Numbered from the stretch's first letter, positions 29,346 to 41,391 are shown. The stretch is DNA of 64,000 bases from Atriophallophorus winterbourni (GCA_013407085.1 JACCGJ010024105.1:1-64000), one strand, 5' to 3'. Notes: a model not told the origin generated them from the sequence alone. Made by a program: numbers and translations.

Positions 29346-30324
29346 TTTTCCCTGGTGTATTTCCACCTGTTACGGAGCGCTTTCAGCACGTTCACTTGGA
29401 TCTCGTTGGTCCATCAGCGGTCTCTAACGGTTGCACCAATATATTGACCTGCGTCGACCGTTTTACCCAATGGCCATTGGCTGTAGCCATACAGGATATC
29501 AGTGCAGAAACGGTTGCGAAAGCTCTCGTTCAACATTGGATCAGCAACTTTGGTGTACCGAACTTTATTACCACTGACAGAGGTTCCCAATTTCAGTCAA
29601 CGCTTTTTCGGAAATTGAATAAAACACTCGGTACAGAGCACATACAGACTACAGCCTACCATCCTTCTTCAAATGGCAACTCAAAGCCGCAATCGTGAGT
29701 CACAGGAATTCAGAACGTTGGTCCGAGTCATTGCTTTTGGTGCTTCTTGGTATCCGTACAACCGTGAAAGAAGACCTGGGTTGCTCAGATGCTGAAATGG
29801 TGTACAGGAGTACACTTAACCTACCTGGCGAATTTCTGACCTCTTCCGATTCACCAAATGATCTTACAGCTCCACAATATGTCAGTCGCCTTCGCAGCTT
29901 TATGAAATCATTACGAGCTATTCCAACTCGCCAACAAGCTCAACCGTTCTATATCCCGGCAGACTTGTCTACCTGCGACTTTGTGTTTGTGCGCACCGAT
30001 CATGTACGTCGACCACTTCAACCACCGTATACTGGCCCATACAAGGTGCTCAGCAGGCATCCCAAGTATTTCGTAATTGACCGGAATGGATCAAGAGAAA
30101 CTGTCAGTATCGATCGTTTGAAAGTAGCCTACGTCGAACCGGCACCAGAGGCGAAAGAAAATACCCCGAACGTTGCTCCTCAAGATTTTGTCACTCCATC
30201 CCCCAAACCGAAGCTCACCGGTACTCCTGATCCCTCAAGGAAACCCCCTTTACCCCCTTGTATCAAACAAACTGAACCTTACAGGCAAACCCGATCTGGT
30301 CGTAGAGTCCATTTTCCATCATAG
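29346..30324 (+). pseudogene. Gypsy integrase core and C-terminus
   Basis: After the frameshift the core reads [19 protein letters not shown] (first Asp) and [13 protein letters not shown] (second Asp). The third catalytic residue, the Glu in the usual N-G-x-x-E-R segment, is lost: [11 protein letters not shown] is followed at once by the downstream part in another frame, a deletion of about two dozen bp near 29675-29685. The remainder (29695-30324) is open and ends with a Pro-rich tail and TRSGRRVHFPS. Confidence 0.85.
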
Positions 30325-30396
30325 TTTGAGGACTTCACAGCTTAGCGATTTCTTCGAGCGTCTTCTATAGGCCCGACGCTTTAGGGTGTTGAGTAC

Positions 30397-30776
30397 TATG
30401 GCATTTTTCTGTAAACATTTTTGTTTGTATCGATCAATGTACACTTCTTGAATTGTACCCGGATTTTGCTAATATAAAATTTTCGTTTGCTCGGAGTCGC
30501 TCTTCTCATCTCCTTTGATACCCGTACTGCGTGCTTGGAGTTCTGACTGTGGATTGTGGAAAGATTGCTTGCCTGCTATAAAAGGACCGCTCCATATTTC
30601 AGCCACACCTAATTCTTGGATTTACCGCGGTGATAATACTTTGACGTTTGGACCGGAATAGTCAATTGCCAAGCCGGGGAGAATCGCTTTCAGTTCAATC
30701 GAAGAATTATTGTGAGTGGTTACCTTTTTTACTTTTTACACATATACTGTAATCTCACGTAGCCTGAACCACCACA
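30397..30776 (+). repeat. Gypsy 3' LTR
   Basis: 380 bp counterpart of 21593-21972, ending ccaccaca at 30776 and followed by the GATG duplication. Confidence 0.88.
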
Positions 30777-30930
30777 GATGAACTAGCAAAGCTTGTATAG
30801 CAATTTAGGAGAGTATTCAGGAAAAAAAGTTACCCCAGTTGCGGTTCAAACTCTGATTAAAACTCGAGACGGTACTCTAGGATATAAGTTCTTCTGGGAG
30901 AATGTTCTAGAATTTTACAACCTCATTTGT
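30777..30930 (-). mobile_element. LINE-B, last codons and start of 3' UTR
   Basis: Minus strand: NEVVKF and ILPEEL-like residues (compare LRVVNF, NRLPEN at about 56135 in the second LINE-B copy), then 3' UTR that continues beyond the gypsy element at 21592. At about 30930 it joins a LINE-C fragment. Confidence 0.65.
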
Positions 30931-32572
30931 TTTTTTAACGAGCTTCATGCTAGGTTTTCAGTTGCCAATCGATATGTCCAAGGAAAATTTTTGCCAAGAT
31001 TGGGCATCTTACATTTCTCTATGTTGAATGACATGTCATCCATGACCGCCCAATTCGACACGATGTCCAAATCCATTTGCAGTTTTTCACAATCCTCTGC
31101 AGAACTTATTGTCGTCCAAATTTTCATATCATCTGCGAACACGGCCATTTTGGACGATATGAGGGGGGTAAATCATTTATGTACAGCAGAAAGAGGAGCG
31201 GGCCTAGCACAGATCCTTGTGGGACTCCACTGGTGGTTTTGAACGTTTGGGATAGCGCTCCGTTAACTTTAACTTGGGCGTCGCGATCTGAGAGATAGTC
31301 GCACAACCATGAGAGGAGTGGATCACATATTCCTAAACGCATCAGTTTTTGAATAAGCAATGATGATTGACTCTGTCAAAAGCTTCCGAAATGTCTAGGT
31401 AACAGACGTGGATGCAAGAACTTCTATCCAACTCCTTTGTCCAGTCGTCTAACGCTATGAGAAGATTCGTTAGACACGAGCGATGAGATCGAAATCCATG
31501 CTGCGCTGGCGAAAACAAATTCTGCGATTCAAAGTGTGCAACCATTCTTTTCGAGACTATACGTTCCATGAGCTTAGCAATAACAGTAAAAGTGTGACGG
31601 GACGATAATTTGCAGCGTCATATCGGCAACCGCTTTTAAAGATATGTGTTATCACGCCGGACTTGCAATCTTTCGGTACAACTCCTTTGAGCAACGAATA
31701 GTTAAACAAGCTGAAGCGCGGTTTACGAAGCTGGCGGTGACAGAACCTGAGCACATCTGTGTGATTTCATCCGCTCCTGGGGATTTTCTTACATTTAGTT
31801 TGAGCAAATGACTTGCAACAATCATTGGATTTATCGAAATATCGCACAATGTTTCGATTCCTGTTCGATTGATTGTTTCTGGTTTGGTTTGACTTTAGCT
31901 TTCGCGTTCATGATTTTGTATAGTAATTTTGGGTTGCGTTCCATTTTTGACAGCAGCATCAATTGGTGCGCTTCCTTATCCTCTCGAATAAGTGCAGTCA
32001 ATTTGTTGCGTAACATACGGAACTGTTGCCAAGAAGTAGAAGTATTGTTGGCTTTGTGCTGCACCCACGCTGCTCGCTTCATTGCTATCCACTTTTTTGT
32101 TCTGCTGCGGACAACAAAACGAAGTTCATGGACGCACCTTTTCTGAACGATCTGTGAGTTCTCGTCTATCTTTAGTTTCAGAAAACCTACAAGTTCGTTC
32201 CATTGCGCGTCAGGGCTTATGTTGTCCATCTGAAAATTCGGAATCTGCACCAGCGTTTTACTCAGGGCCAATTTATCTACCCGTCGAACCACCTCATTCG
32301 GAACAAGCGATTGCTGAGTACTGCAAACATAGTCGGAAACAAGCACTGAATGGTCGCAAAGACCCAGCGGAGCCTGGAATTTGATCGCTTTGATAGATTG
32401 TTGTTCTGATGTTAACACCAAATCCAAGACAGAAGGGCGGTCAGAACCTCTCCTCCGGGTGCATTCGTGAACATGGTTGTATAACGGGATTGAATCTAGC
32501 ACCTCTCCAAATCGGTATTCTAGCGTTTGTGGGGAGTGATTGTCCCTGAGATAAGGGGCGGACAGATTAAAA
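30931..32572 (-). mobile_element. LINE-C fragment (CR1-group), endonuclease end to RT
   Basis: Minus-strand pieces in order: endonuclease C-terminus from DFNLSAPYLRD (32570) through SDRPSVLDLVLTSEQQSI; linker (32502-31831, 223 open codons, RNPKLLYKIMNAK); RT GADEITQ, NYRPVTLL (31849-31560); AQHGFRSHRSCLTNLL, CYLDISEAFDRVNHH (31569-31342); SGVPQGSVLGPLLFLLYIND (31360-31124); AVFADDMKIW (31148-30945). Frameshifts separate these. The 3' end of the element is missing. Confidence 0.8.
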
Positions 32573-33235
32573 TCACGCAGCCCTAATCAATACTCGCAAA
32601 TCCTTAACACACTAAGTGGCGTTAACACTGAGGGAATTCCCCGCCACCTGAGCTGAAATCTTATCAACCAGTGCTGACAAGAGTTGGCTCTTATAATGGT
32701 TCAGTCGGAGGTCCCACTTGTATGACCCGTTTAAGACCCATTCAAGATCGTGCATCAGGGTATCTTCATCCGTTGATCCGATGATTTTCACATCATCCTA
32801 GAAGATGAAGCATGGGCATTTCAATGCACACGACAAGTCATCAATGAAAATCAGGAATACCAGAGGACCGATAACCGACCCTTGTGGTACACCACTTATC
32901 TCGTCGGTTTGATTCGACAGCGTAGATCCTATCGAAGCAAGTAGACTACCCCGTATATTTTTGCTGCTAGCTTAATCTCTATAAGACGGTGATTTTCGAA
33001 ATCTTGAGTCTTGCTGAAGTCTAGGTAGAGGGCTACGATAGGCTTCCATTCATACATTCTTTTAAGCGGCAATATTGAGAAAACTATGAAGGTTAGTCAG
33101 ACAGGATTTACCTTTAACAAATCCATGCTGAGTTACACACAGTAGAGAATGCCGACAAAGATGCTGACAGATTTTGACACACAGCAGTTACTTAAATACT
33201 TTCAACACGATGCTAGACAGGTTGACAGGTCTATA
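32573..33235 (-). mobile_element. LINE-B, middle RT part
   Basis: Minus strand, degenerate: palm-domain pieces parallel to 55200-55830 of the second LINE-B copy (QHGFVKGKSCLTNL, PQGS.IGPLVFLIFIDDLS, LKCPCF, SQLLSALVDKIS). It lacks its flanks because LINE-A (33236) and LINE-C (32572) border it. Confidence 0.75.
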
Positions 33236-33259
33236 ATAATAATGATAATAATATATATT

Positions 33260-33273
33260 CTTGGATATCCAAG
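33260..33273 (-). repeat. LINE-A 3'-terminal palindrome
   Basis: Perfect palindrome CTTGGATATCCAAG directly before the simple-repeat tail. Versions occur at 42590-42603 (cttggaattccgag) and about 51930-51945, each also next to a microsatellite. Confidence 0.7.
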
Positions 33274-34166
33274 GCATGCAATACGTGATCAGTTAATCAA
33301 AATTTGAACAGCAAAAGAAAATAGTACAGTGCAAATGACCGAAGTGAGCGGTATTTTTAAATATTTTTTTCCGTTCAATAAGGGAAATTAATATACAGTA
33401 GGTAAGAAAAAAATTATCAATGTCTAATAGAAATAAAATTTCATTTAAATTATGTCAAGATTTACGAATGGCAAGGATGCAAGAAACAAATGGAGAAGAG
33501 AAATGGAAGATAATTATGGAAAAAGTGGTGCGAATTGTAATGAAGTTGTCATAAAAAATGGATAAATAAATTATATATGAATAAATTCATGTTTTTACGG
33601 AAAGTTTGAATAAGAAGATTAAAAAGGGAACATAAATCCATCGGAATAAGAAAATCTAAGAAATTCTGGGGAGGAGAGAGGGGTGTGGCTAATAGCAGGG
33701 AGGAAGCAGTAGGGTGCTGTGCTCCAATACTCTTGAAAAATTGTCGACCAATCGAACCAAAATGTGTTCACCAGCCGGATTTTCGTTATCTGCAGGAGAA
33801 TGAATCGCATACGGAACAAATCTCGGGCGGATAGATTTCGAGCCAATTACAGTGATGGTTCGTTATTCGAAGACACTGGAATATAATGAAAGATTTTCTC
33901 TTCACCAGCACGGTGAGAGGTCATCAAAGTAAAATAGTACATCATTTAAGAAATAAGAATGTACATTTAAAAAACATGTTTTTTAGTTTTTTTTAGCTTT
34001 TTAGGTTTTTTTCCATTTTTTGGTAGATTTTCAATATTTTGCACGTTAAAATAAAAAATGAGACATTTCTAGGCCTTGTGAGAAATAAAAGACAGTTATA
34101 TACATAATGGTGTATAGAAAATGTTATCGAAGGCAATGTTAAGATTAATTTGTGTAAAAGCATTTC

Positions 34167-34390
34167 AAGGGTCCGGTAACCTGACACTTGAATGGCCAGT
34201 TATCCAGAGAATACTATCTGACCTCATGATATACTAATATATGCAGATATATAAGCAGATAACGGTTAAGGATATGGTTATATGGTAAAAATTATAAAAC
34301 GCACGGTTACGATGAAGATGTGTAACAAGATATCTAAGGGTCCGGTAACCTGACACTTGAATGGCCAGTTATTCAGAGAATACCATAAGA
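34167..34390. repeat. Two direct copies of a 50-75 bp unit in LINE-A 3' region
   Basis: gggtccggtaacctgacact, tgaatggccagttat and cagagaata occur at about 34169 and 34338, followed in both by a similar atgatatactaat stretch. Period about 169 bp. Confidence 0.85.
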
Positions 34391-34427
34391 CATTATGATA
34401 TACTAATGTGTGGAGAAAGATGTGGGA

Positions 34428-36272
34428 TTAGAAACCTGGGATACCATGAGAGTATAGAATATCTAGAGAAGAGTTTATCTTAAGGATTTGGGATAGTGAT
34501 TGAACGGTAAGAGTTTCTACAAGCGTTTTAAATTTTCCTGTAGATGTGCATATACGGAAATAAAGAAGAAGAGAATTCCAAAGTTGTGCATATCTAATTG
34601 AGAAGGAGTTACGTCTAACTTTAGCGCGAGAGAAAGGGATATTCAATAGCCTTGTTCGATTACGCAGATCATATTGAATATAATCTTGAAAGCGCATGCC
34701 AGACTGAAGCCTAACTCGCTGTTGAGTAATGATTCGGAAGAAAAGAAGCAGATTCAGACGAATTCTGCGTAGCCATAGTGGTTCGACACTCAGCAAATTA
34801 CACCTTTCATGATAAGGCAAAGGGTTAGAATAACCCAAAGTTATTTTGGTGAAATAACGTTGAAGTCTCTCTAAGAGAAAAGAATCACGCCTCCCCATGT
34901 GGGAATATATGATATTACAATAATCAAGAATTGGCAGGACCTTCATTTTATATAGTGCAATTTTACTCTCATGTAAGAGGAATTTATGGTTAATTAAACC
35001 AAAGTTTTGTCGTGCTCTCGTGAGGAGATGTCTTTCTTGCTCATTAAAGTTCAGAGAAGAGGAGTACCTAAATCCGAGATCCCTAACTTCTGCAGAAGGA
35101 GTTATGGTTGAGCCATTTAATGTGAGTGTGTCACAGGGGATCAAGCAGCGTAATCCCATATAGTGTGTCTTAGGAGCCGAAAATTCTCATCCCCATTGTG
35201 CTTCCCAGCTTGATAGAGATGCGAGATCAGTGTTAAGGGATATTAGAGTTTGTGACATTTCATTAGGTGGAAATGATAGGACGACTTTTATGTCATCAGC
35301 GAATATAAAGAGTTTAGAGTGATTCACAACACTTTGCAGATCATTAACATAAATGAGAAAAAGAAGGGGGCCTAGAACGCTGCCCTGAATTACGCCACTT
35401 GGAATCGGCTGATTAGGTGAAGTAACACCGTTAACGCTAACTGAAAAGGTGCGATCAGACAGAAAAGAATGAAACCAGCTTAATAAAGGCCCATGAATAC
35501 CTAAATATGATAACTTCAAAAGGAGTAGCGCATGTGGAACCCGATCGAAAGCCTTGCTTATGTCTAGGAATACAATAATCATTGATGATCTTTGGTCTAT
35601 TGAACTGGTTATGTGATCTAGATATTTTAACTGGCAGGTTGCACAAGATTTTTGGTTTAGGAAACCATGTTGGACTGGGGAGAACGCATCCGGGCCAAGG
35701 TAGTCCAACAAAGATTTCTTAATTAACTTTTCAAATAACCTAGAGAGAATAGGAGTGTGATTAATAGGACGATAATTCGTAACGAGGTTCGAATTACCAG
35801 ATTTTAAACGAGGGATAATAACCGAGTGTTTCCAATGAGTTGGAAAGATTCCGGATTTGAGAGAAATATTAAAAAGATTTAATAAGAGTAAGGTAAAATC
35901 TTCACTGCTGTTGTGTAGGATGGCTGACATAAAACCTACACCATCGGGCTTGTAAGAAATTTTACTTCGACGGGAAATATCTTTTATTTCTTTTAAAGTT
36001 AAAGTAAAGGAGTCAATAGTATTTAAGGGAACGTTATTGTTTGCCGGTGGATGGTAAATGTTATTATTAAATGAGCTGCTGAAGAATGAAGAGAAAGACT
36101 GACTTATTGTGGGCGGGTCAGTAGTGACTACATCCTTTTTGTCTTTTCGATAAATAATTGAAGAGATGTCACGTTTTAATGAGATACATCTATTCTTCGT
36201 AAGACAATTCAAAGACATAGTCTTTGAGTTACTGCTTAAAGCCTTTCTTTTTTGACGCTCTAGGAGGCGCAT
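34428..36272 (-). pseudogene. LINE-A reverse transcriptase
   Basis: CR1-group RT in two open pieces (36272-35187 and 35159-34428) separated by a break near 35160-35190. Motifs: RRSKISYKPDGVGFM, HWKHSVIIPRLKSGN, NYRPINHTPILSRLFEKLI, QHGFLNQKSCATCQL, FLDISKAFDRVPHALLL, SGVIQGSVLGPLLFLIYVND and catalytic FADD. The C-terminal piece includes YCNIIYSHMGRRDSFLLERL. Almost intact; two to three mutations from an open ORF2. Confidence 0.87.
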
Positions 36273-37171
36273 TTTAATTCCTGGGAGAGAGTTACATAGC
36301 TCATGTCGGCGTATAACAGAGAAGAAGTCAAACTTATGATTCGCAGAAGTAGAGAGACGAGCAATCTTTTTTCGAGAAGGGTTATGGGGTTATGTTTACT
36401 TCTTTTATTATGAGAGGTAGACGAACTCCGAAGGCATGCTAAGAGGTTATCATGGAAAATCAAAGAAATACTATTAAAGCCTGAAGAAAGAAAAAATTCA
36501 GTCCAGTCGTTGTCTCTGAGAAGATTCGAAAACTTAGTCCAGTTGATATAAATTTTCTCATTATTGTGTATATATGCCATCTTCCGAAAAAGGCGCAGAA
36601 CGCAAGTGACCATATTGTGGTCGCAACCGGGCAGTGGAGCTAAAATTTCAACGTTGCTAGTATCAGTACCTAGAGTGAAGATCAAGTCTAAAATGCTGGA
36701 CAGTCTTGTAGGTTTACTCACAGATTGTGTGAAACCTAAAAGATTAATCGTTTTAGCGAATGCTGAAAATCTATTCGAAATGTGGGGGTATTTCCAGCTG
36801 ATGCATGGCATGTTGAAATCCCCAGCAATAATTTTATTGATGAGAGGGGCAATGGATGCCTCAGTAAACACATTTATATGCTTATCAATAGTGAGCGTAG
36901 AAGGAGATGGTGGGTTATAGATGCACCCTATGAGAGAATCAAGAGAGGGTATGGTGATCCAAATTGAGTCATCTAGATCTTCTAACATATGAGAACTGTA
37001 TAATTCTGCCGGAAAAGCTGTATTAACATAAATGAGAATACCACCACCACGGGTGTGGGTGCGGTCCTTACGAAACATGAAATAGTTTGCTAGTTCAATT
37101 GAAACGTTGGGAATATCATGAGATGTCCACGTCTCTGTGATGAGAACTATTTCGTTCGGGTTTGAGATCAA
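36260..37171 (-). pseudogene. LINE-A endonuclease domain
   Basis: APE-type endonuclease that nicks target DNA: EIVLITETWTS, RTHTRGGGILIYVN, IAGDFNMPCISWKYP (catalytic Asp/Asn) and SSILDLIF with a later CDHNMV (SDH-like) motif. Open for 303 codons and overlapping the RT frame by 13 nt in a different phase, so a frameshift lies near 36260-36275. Its start lies in the same frame region as the ORF1 end. Confidence 0.87.
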
Positions 37172-37296
37172 GAAATGTTGAAGGATAGGAAGCTTAGAGA
37201 TAATCGATCGTGCATTAAATAATAGAAGATTAATTTTAGGATACTTAACATGTGTATCCGGAAGTGATTTACATGAGTGGTCTAAAATTGATGGTG

Positions 37297-38527
37297 TTAA
37301 TTTAAGTAAGGGTTTCGGTAATGAAGAGGAAACTTTTGCTGAGAAAAATTTTGCATCGGTATATACCTGGTTTGAAAAGGGTCTAGGTAGGTATTAAACG
37401 GCTTCCCGATCATGAAGGGACGCTGATCTAGGGTACCTGACGCGTATTGAAGTGGAAAATGGTAAGGTCTTGAAGAAGGATAGTAAGGACGTGAATGCTG
37501 AGGAGAGAAAGGACTATGGGAGGGAATAATTGGACCAAATGGGTAAGATGTGACCGGGAATTGTCTATGGACGGGGTGATAAGTGTATAAATCATGGGGT
37601 GGTTTATATTCATCAAAGTTTCGCTTGGCCCCATGCATACTATTGATGTGTGGTCCACCTCGAAGTAGTGGCGAATTTGCCTTGAATACAGGGAGCACGA
37701 GATTTTAGTAGATTTACCTGACGATCGAGCTGCGGGGCGTACATCTGCAGTGACCGTTTTAATAGTGGTGAGATTGCATTCATGGGCAGGAGTTGTGTTA
37801 TCAATGTTCAAATAAGGTTTAGCTATAAAGGGGATGCGACCTGAAGCTGGTATATCATCAGAAGCTGAGGCTCGGGGTATAGATGTTGATGTGGAATTAT
37901 CAACGACAATATCCAGGTCTATTAAATTGGGGATAACTGAGAACGCTTCAGAACGCATTTGCGTTGTAAGGGTGTGTTGTCTGGCTTGATCAAGACATTG
38001 GAAAATTGAGGCAGAGACTTTAAGACATGTTGATTATTAAGTATATGTAACGCATAATTTTCGTTAACACATTTTAATAATATCTGGGAACAACTGCGGT
38101 TAGAAGGCTTTTTAAGCCTAATTACAGATGCAGATTCTAGGGGGAGGCCATAACGAGACATTACTAACTTTTTGAGGTCCACTAAAGGATATCTATCGCC
38201 TACATTGAGTAGAATAATGTTTTTAGCACGGTTTCAACGCTGCTCAATTTCTTAGATCAGCGACACTATGAATCGACCCGTTTGTTGAAGTAGATCAGAG
38301 TCTAACACGTAACTAGGGTCAAGAAGGATAGCTAGTGGTTCTAATATACTGCAAAATTTAGAAACCGTGTACAGCTTATCCGCGATTGATTCAATCTTGT
38401 TTTCTAGGTTCCGTACAGTGGTCAGAACCGTGGACATATTTCCATCAAGAACCACCGAACATTTTTTTAATTGAGATGTAGTTCGGTGTGTTGCTCTTGA
38501 AGATTTCGATAGCTTGTAATGAGACAT
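37297..38527 (-). pseudogene. LINE-A ORF1 protein, frameshifted
   Basis: ORF1 pieces in three frames: 38527-38252 (start MSHYKLSKSSRATHR, then a probable coiled-coil with LENKIESIADKLY and LLQQTGRF), 38182-37922 (DLKKLVMSRYGLPLESASVI, an RRM-like trimerisation/nucleic-acid domain) and 37958-37297 (low-complexity, Pro/Tyr/His-rich tail). A relative of the first piece is at 42669-43043. RNA-binding role inferred from position. Confidence 0.7.
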
Positions 38528-38612
38528 ATCGACAGTATAAATATAAATATGTGTAGTGCTGATAAAAGACTTGCCAAAATTTCGAAAACCGCGCGTAGAG
38601 ATGATGCCATGA

Positions 38613-41391
38613 GTTTACTTGCAACCACCCTCGTGCATTGGTACGATTATGGCTTCATTCTAATCACTAGGAACCATACCCAGGTTCAAGCATGAATTGA
38701 AGAGCTTGCATAAAGGTTCTGTAAGCACTGGGGCGAGATTCTTTAGCACAATCGAGTGGATACCATCTGGTCCCTCAGCTTTGTTGACACGAACATGGAT
38801 AAGTGCTTTATATACCTCGGATTCAATGAAAGACAACTCATCTAGTGCAGGAGCACTAGGTAGTAGATTAAACGACATAGACGGAGCATTTAAAGAATTA
38901 TCACGTCTTTGAACGCGACTGGAGAAGGCAGTGGCTTTAGACAGGTCGGTATCGGCTACTTTTCCATCCTCGAGATTCAAATCTTCAATGCTTTCCCTGG
39001 TTTTGCCTTTCGATTGAGAGTAGCTATAAAATCTTTAGGGATTGGATTTAGCATCCCTAACTAAGGATAACTCAAACTCCTTTTTGACCAAACACTGTAT
39101 ATTAACACACGCGTTCCGAACGGTTTTGTATCGGACCCAAGAACCAGAAGTATGAGATAGCTTATATTGGCGCAATAAACGAACTCGTTTAAGGGTAGAC
39201 CGACGAACTCGAGGAGTCTACGAGAGCGGCCTCTGATTCTCTTTCATGACTAGCAGCGAATCGTGCTTGTCTTGCAACTCTGTTAGATACTTACAAATTT
39301 GATCCTAAATTTCACTTACATTGAAAACGTTCGAAAACTGAAAGGAAGGTTTTGAAATCTGTAGGATAAAATCTAAGTCTACAAGCCGAAAATTGCGTCT
39401 AGGGCGAGTTATTGGTTTGTGAAAACGCGGTAGCGCTTCGAATCTTATCATTACAGGATCGCTCTTGCCGAGCGGTGGTAGGTATTTTAAAAGTCTAACG
39501 GCTCCTAGCTGGGACGAAAATACTAGGTCGAGCGTGAATGGAGTGCATCCATTACGAAACCTTGTAGGATCAATCACATGCTGATGCAAGACATGATCAT
39601 GGGGCCATTCGAGAAACTTTTTGGATTGCTTGTGACTAAACCTACAGGACGGCCCAATTTATGTCTGGAAGGTTAAAACCACCTAAAATGAGTACGCTGG
39701 AAGCTGATTGAAACAACCTGTCAAGCGTCTTATTCAGCTGTGTCATCTCCTGCTGGGCTGCACTGGGTGTGACGTAGACACAAGCAATTGCGAGGGCTGA
39801 CTTGTAGCAAGTCAGGATACTCGTAACAACTTGAACGTTTTAACTGGTTAGGGATATACCTGTTCCTGTATTGTGCAAGTCATACTCTAGGTGAGTGCAA
39901 CGCCACCGCCTCTCCTATCGCCAGGTCTATCGCATCTAATGACGAGATACTGCTCGATGATGTTTATTAGCAGCTAGGTCTCAGAAAGCGCTATAACCCT
40001 GGTGTGCAACTTAGCCACACGAAAAGGGAGGTCAGCCAACTTATTCCTTATGCTGCACACATTAGCGTACAGCACTGGGGCGCTGGTTTTGCGTGCTTCT
40101 GAAACTAATCCTACTTAGCCCTCGATCGAAGCGCGTTTTTGGGTGTGCTACTTAAAGCATGAAGATCTGTTTCAACATACTCTTGCATGGATTTTACCGA
40201 CTCTCATCTGAGGATTGAGGCCGCATCCATCGAAGAGCAACAACTGGAGACATTTGTTTAGCTCCTATCTTCATTTGCGATAGGCCCGTCAACGTCGTCT
40301 AATCCGGACAGCATGACTCGCGGTGATGTGCTGTTCGGTAAGATCGTAACCGATTCACAAGCGTTTCGATTTGCTTCAAGCTCACGGATAGCAGATTTTC
40401 TTAAAGCTAGGTTTCTCCAATTTGAAGCAAAAGAGTTTGGTCTAATATGAGAAGGAGGGTTGTCAGGCTTAAACTGAAGCTTGTCTAGAGTTGTTTTGGC
40501 GATGTATTTTGACCTAGACAGTAACGCATCCAGATCCGCCTGTTATTTGAATTCTACCAGGATTAGCTTGAAAGTGGTTATCAACCTTTTATCTCCCTAC
40601 ACGGTGAACTTGCAACGTGGGAGTATAAAAACTCAGACCTACCATCCCGATAAGATCGCTGATACATCTGTAATCAAAATCTCTTCGACTTTTGAGTTCC
40701 TAATGAAAGGCTCCGATCGGTTAAAACTAGTACATTTCGGGTTTCAGTTTTTGAAGAAGAAAAGGTGCCGTGCAGTGTCCCGAATTGCTTACGAAAACCG
40801 TTTAATTTCAGGATTATTTGATCCCGTTCGGGTTAGCCAGCAACATTTCCTTGTTGCTTCGTTTAAGTAGTGGCTTTACTGTTTTTAATACGCCTTTTCG
40901 GCGTTCCTGCTACGTTGACCAATTCGGAGAGGAAGATTGCGTTGGAGGACGAGTTAACAGGCTAACTATGCCAAAATTCTTGGTGGTTGCAATTGTTTCC
41001 ACCTTCTTGCTGTTGTTTTTTCGAAGATCTGGCTCCATTTACCACCATAAGAGAGGTAGCTTGCTCAGAAAACGTTGTAACTGGCTAGATTTGTGAGCTA
41101 TTCTCTTGTTTGCTGTTGTCTCAGAACTTATTTTCGCCCTCACAACAGATGCATACGTTTGGGCGGGTATAAAATCTGACGAGCTTGGCGACGCCACACT
41201 ATTCCTTGGCTTTTGGCAAGCGGCGTTAATGGCAGCTGATACAATACCACTGCAACCACTGCAATTCCGTAGTGCGATTTTTGCATACCTGAGCAGCTAG
41301 GGTGAGCCCAACGCTTGCAAGCTGTGCACTCATTTCCCTCAACCACCATTTTGCTACATTTGCCGTTGAGGCAGGTATTTTTTGTATTCAT
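38613..41391 (-). mobile_element. LINE-B, 5' part: ORF1, endonuclease, RT start
   Basis: Minus strand: ORF1 from a zinc finger (41391), a degraded middle (41000-40100), endonuclease traces (about 40070-39620, with a NLPDIN-like motif near 39670), endonuclease end (39589-39305, RFRNGCTPFTLDLVF, LGKSDPVMI) and RT N-terminus (38980-38660, NKAEGPDGIHSIVLKNLAPV). It breaks at about 38613, where LINE-A starts; the missing palm domain follows at 33235. Confidence 0.8.
41140..41391 (-). pseudogene. LINE-B ORF1 start with PHD-like zinc finger
   Basis: Starts MNTKNTCLNGKCSKMVVEG, then CTACKRWAHPSC: Cys-x4-Cys, Cys-x2-Cys, His-x3-Cys spacing of a PHD-type finger. The frame degenerates after about 83 codons. 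PHD-like fingers are known from ORF1 proteins of some CR1-group LINEs. Confidence 0.7.

Larger units (their letters stand above)
21593..30776 (+). mobile_element. Gypsy/Ty3 LTR retrotransposon, CsRn1-like, interrupted
   Basis: About 9.2 kb between two 380-bp LTRs, flanked by GATG (21589-21592 and 30777-30780). Order: 5' LTR, gag, protease, RT, RNase H, integrase, 3' LTR. A 4.3-kb BEL/Pao element interrupts the protease, so the element proper is about 4.85 kb. LTRs differ at roughly a dozen positions by eye. The gag zinc-finger type and pol resemble CsRn1/Kamikaze elements of flukes. Several breaks: a stop in gag, a stop after RNase H, a frameshift in integrase and a small deletion over its catalytic Glu. 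Confidence 0.9.
33236..38612 (-). mobile_element. LINE-A, near full-length CR1-group LINE
   Basis: About 5.4 kb on the minus strand with ORF1 (38527-37297), ORF2 endonuclease (37171-36260), RT (36272-34428) and a 3' region ending in a 14-bp palindrome plus an ataata-type tail (33273-33236). It splits LINE-B, whose coding sequence continues on both sides. The reading frames have few breaks, so it is among the younger LINE copies here. Confidence 0.85.
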
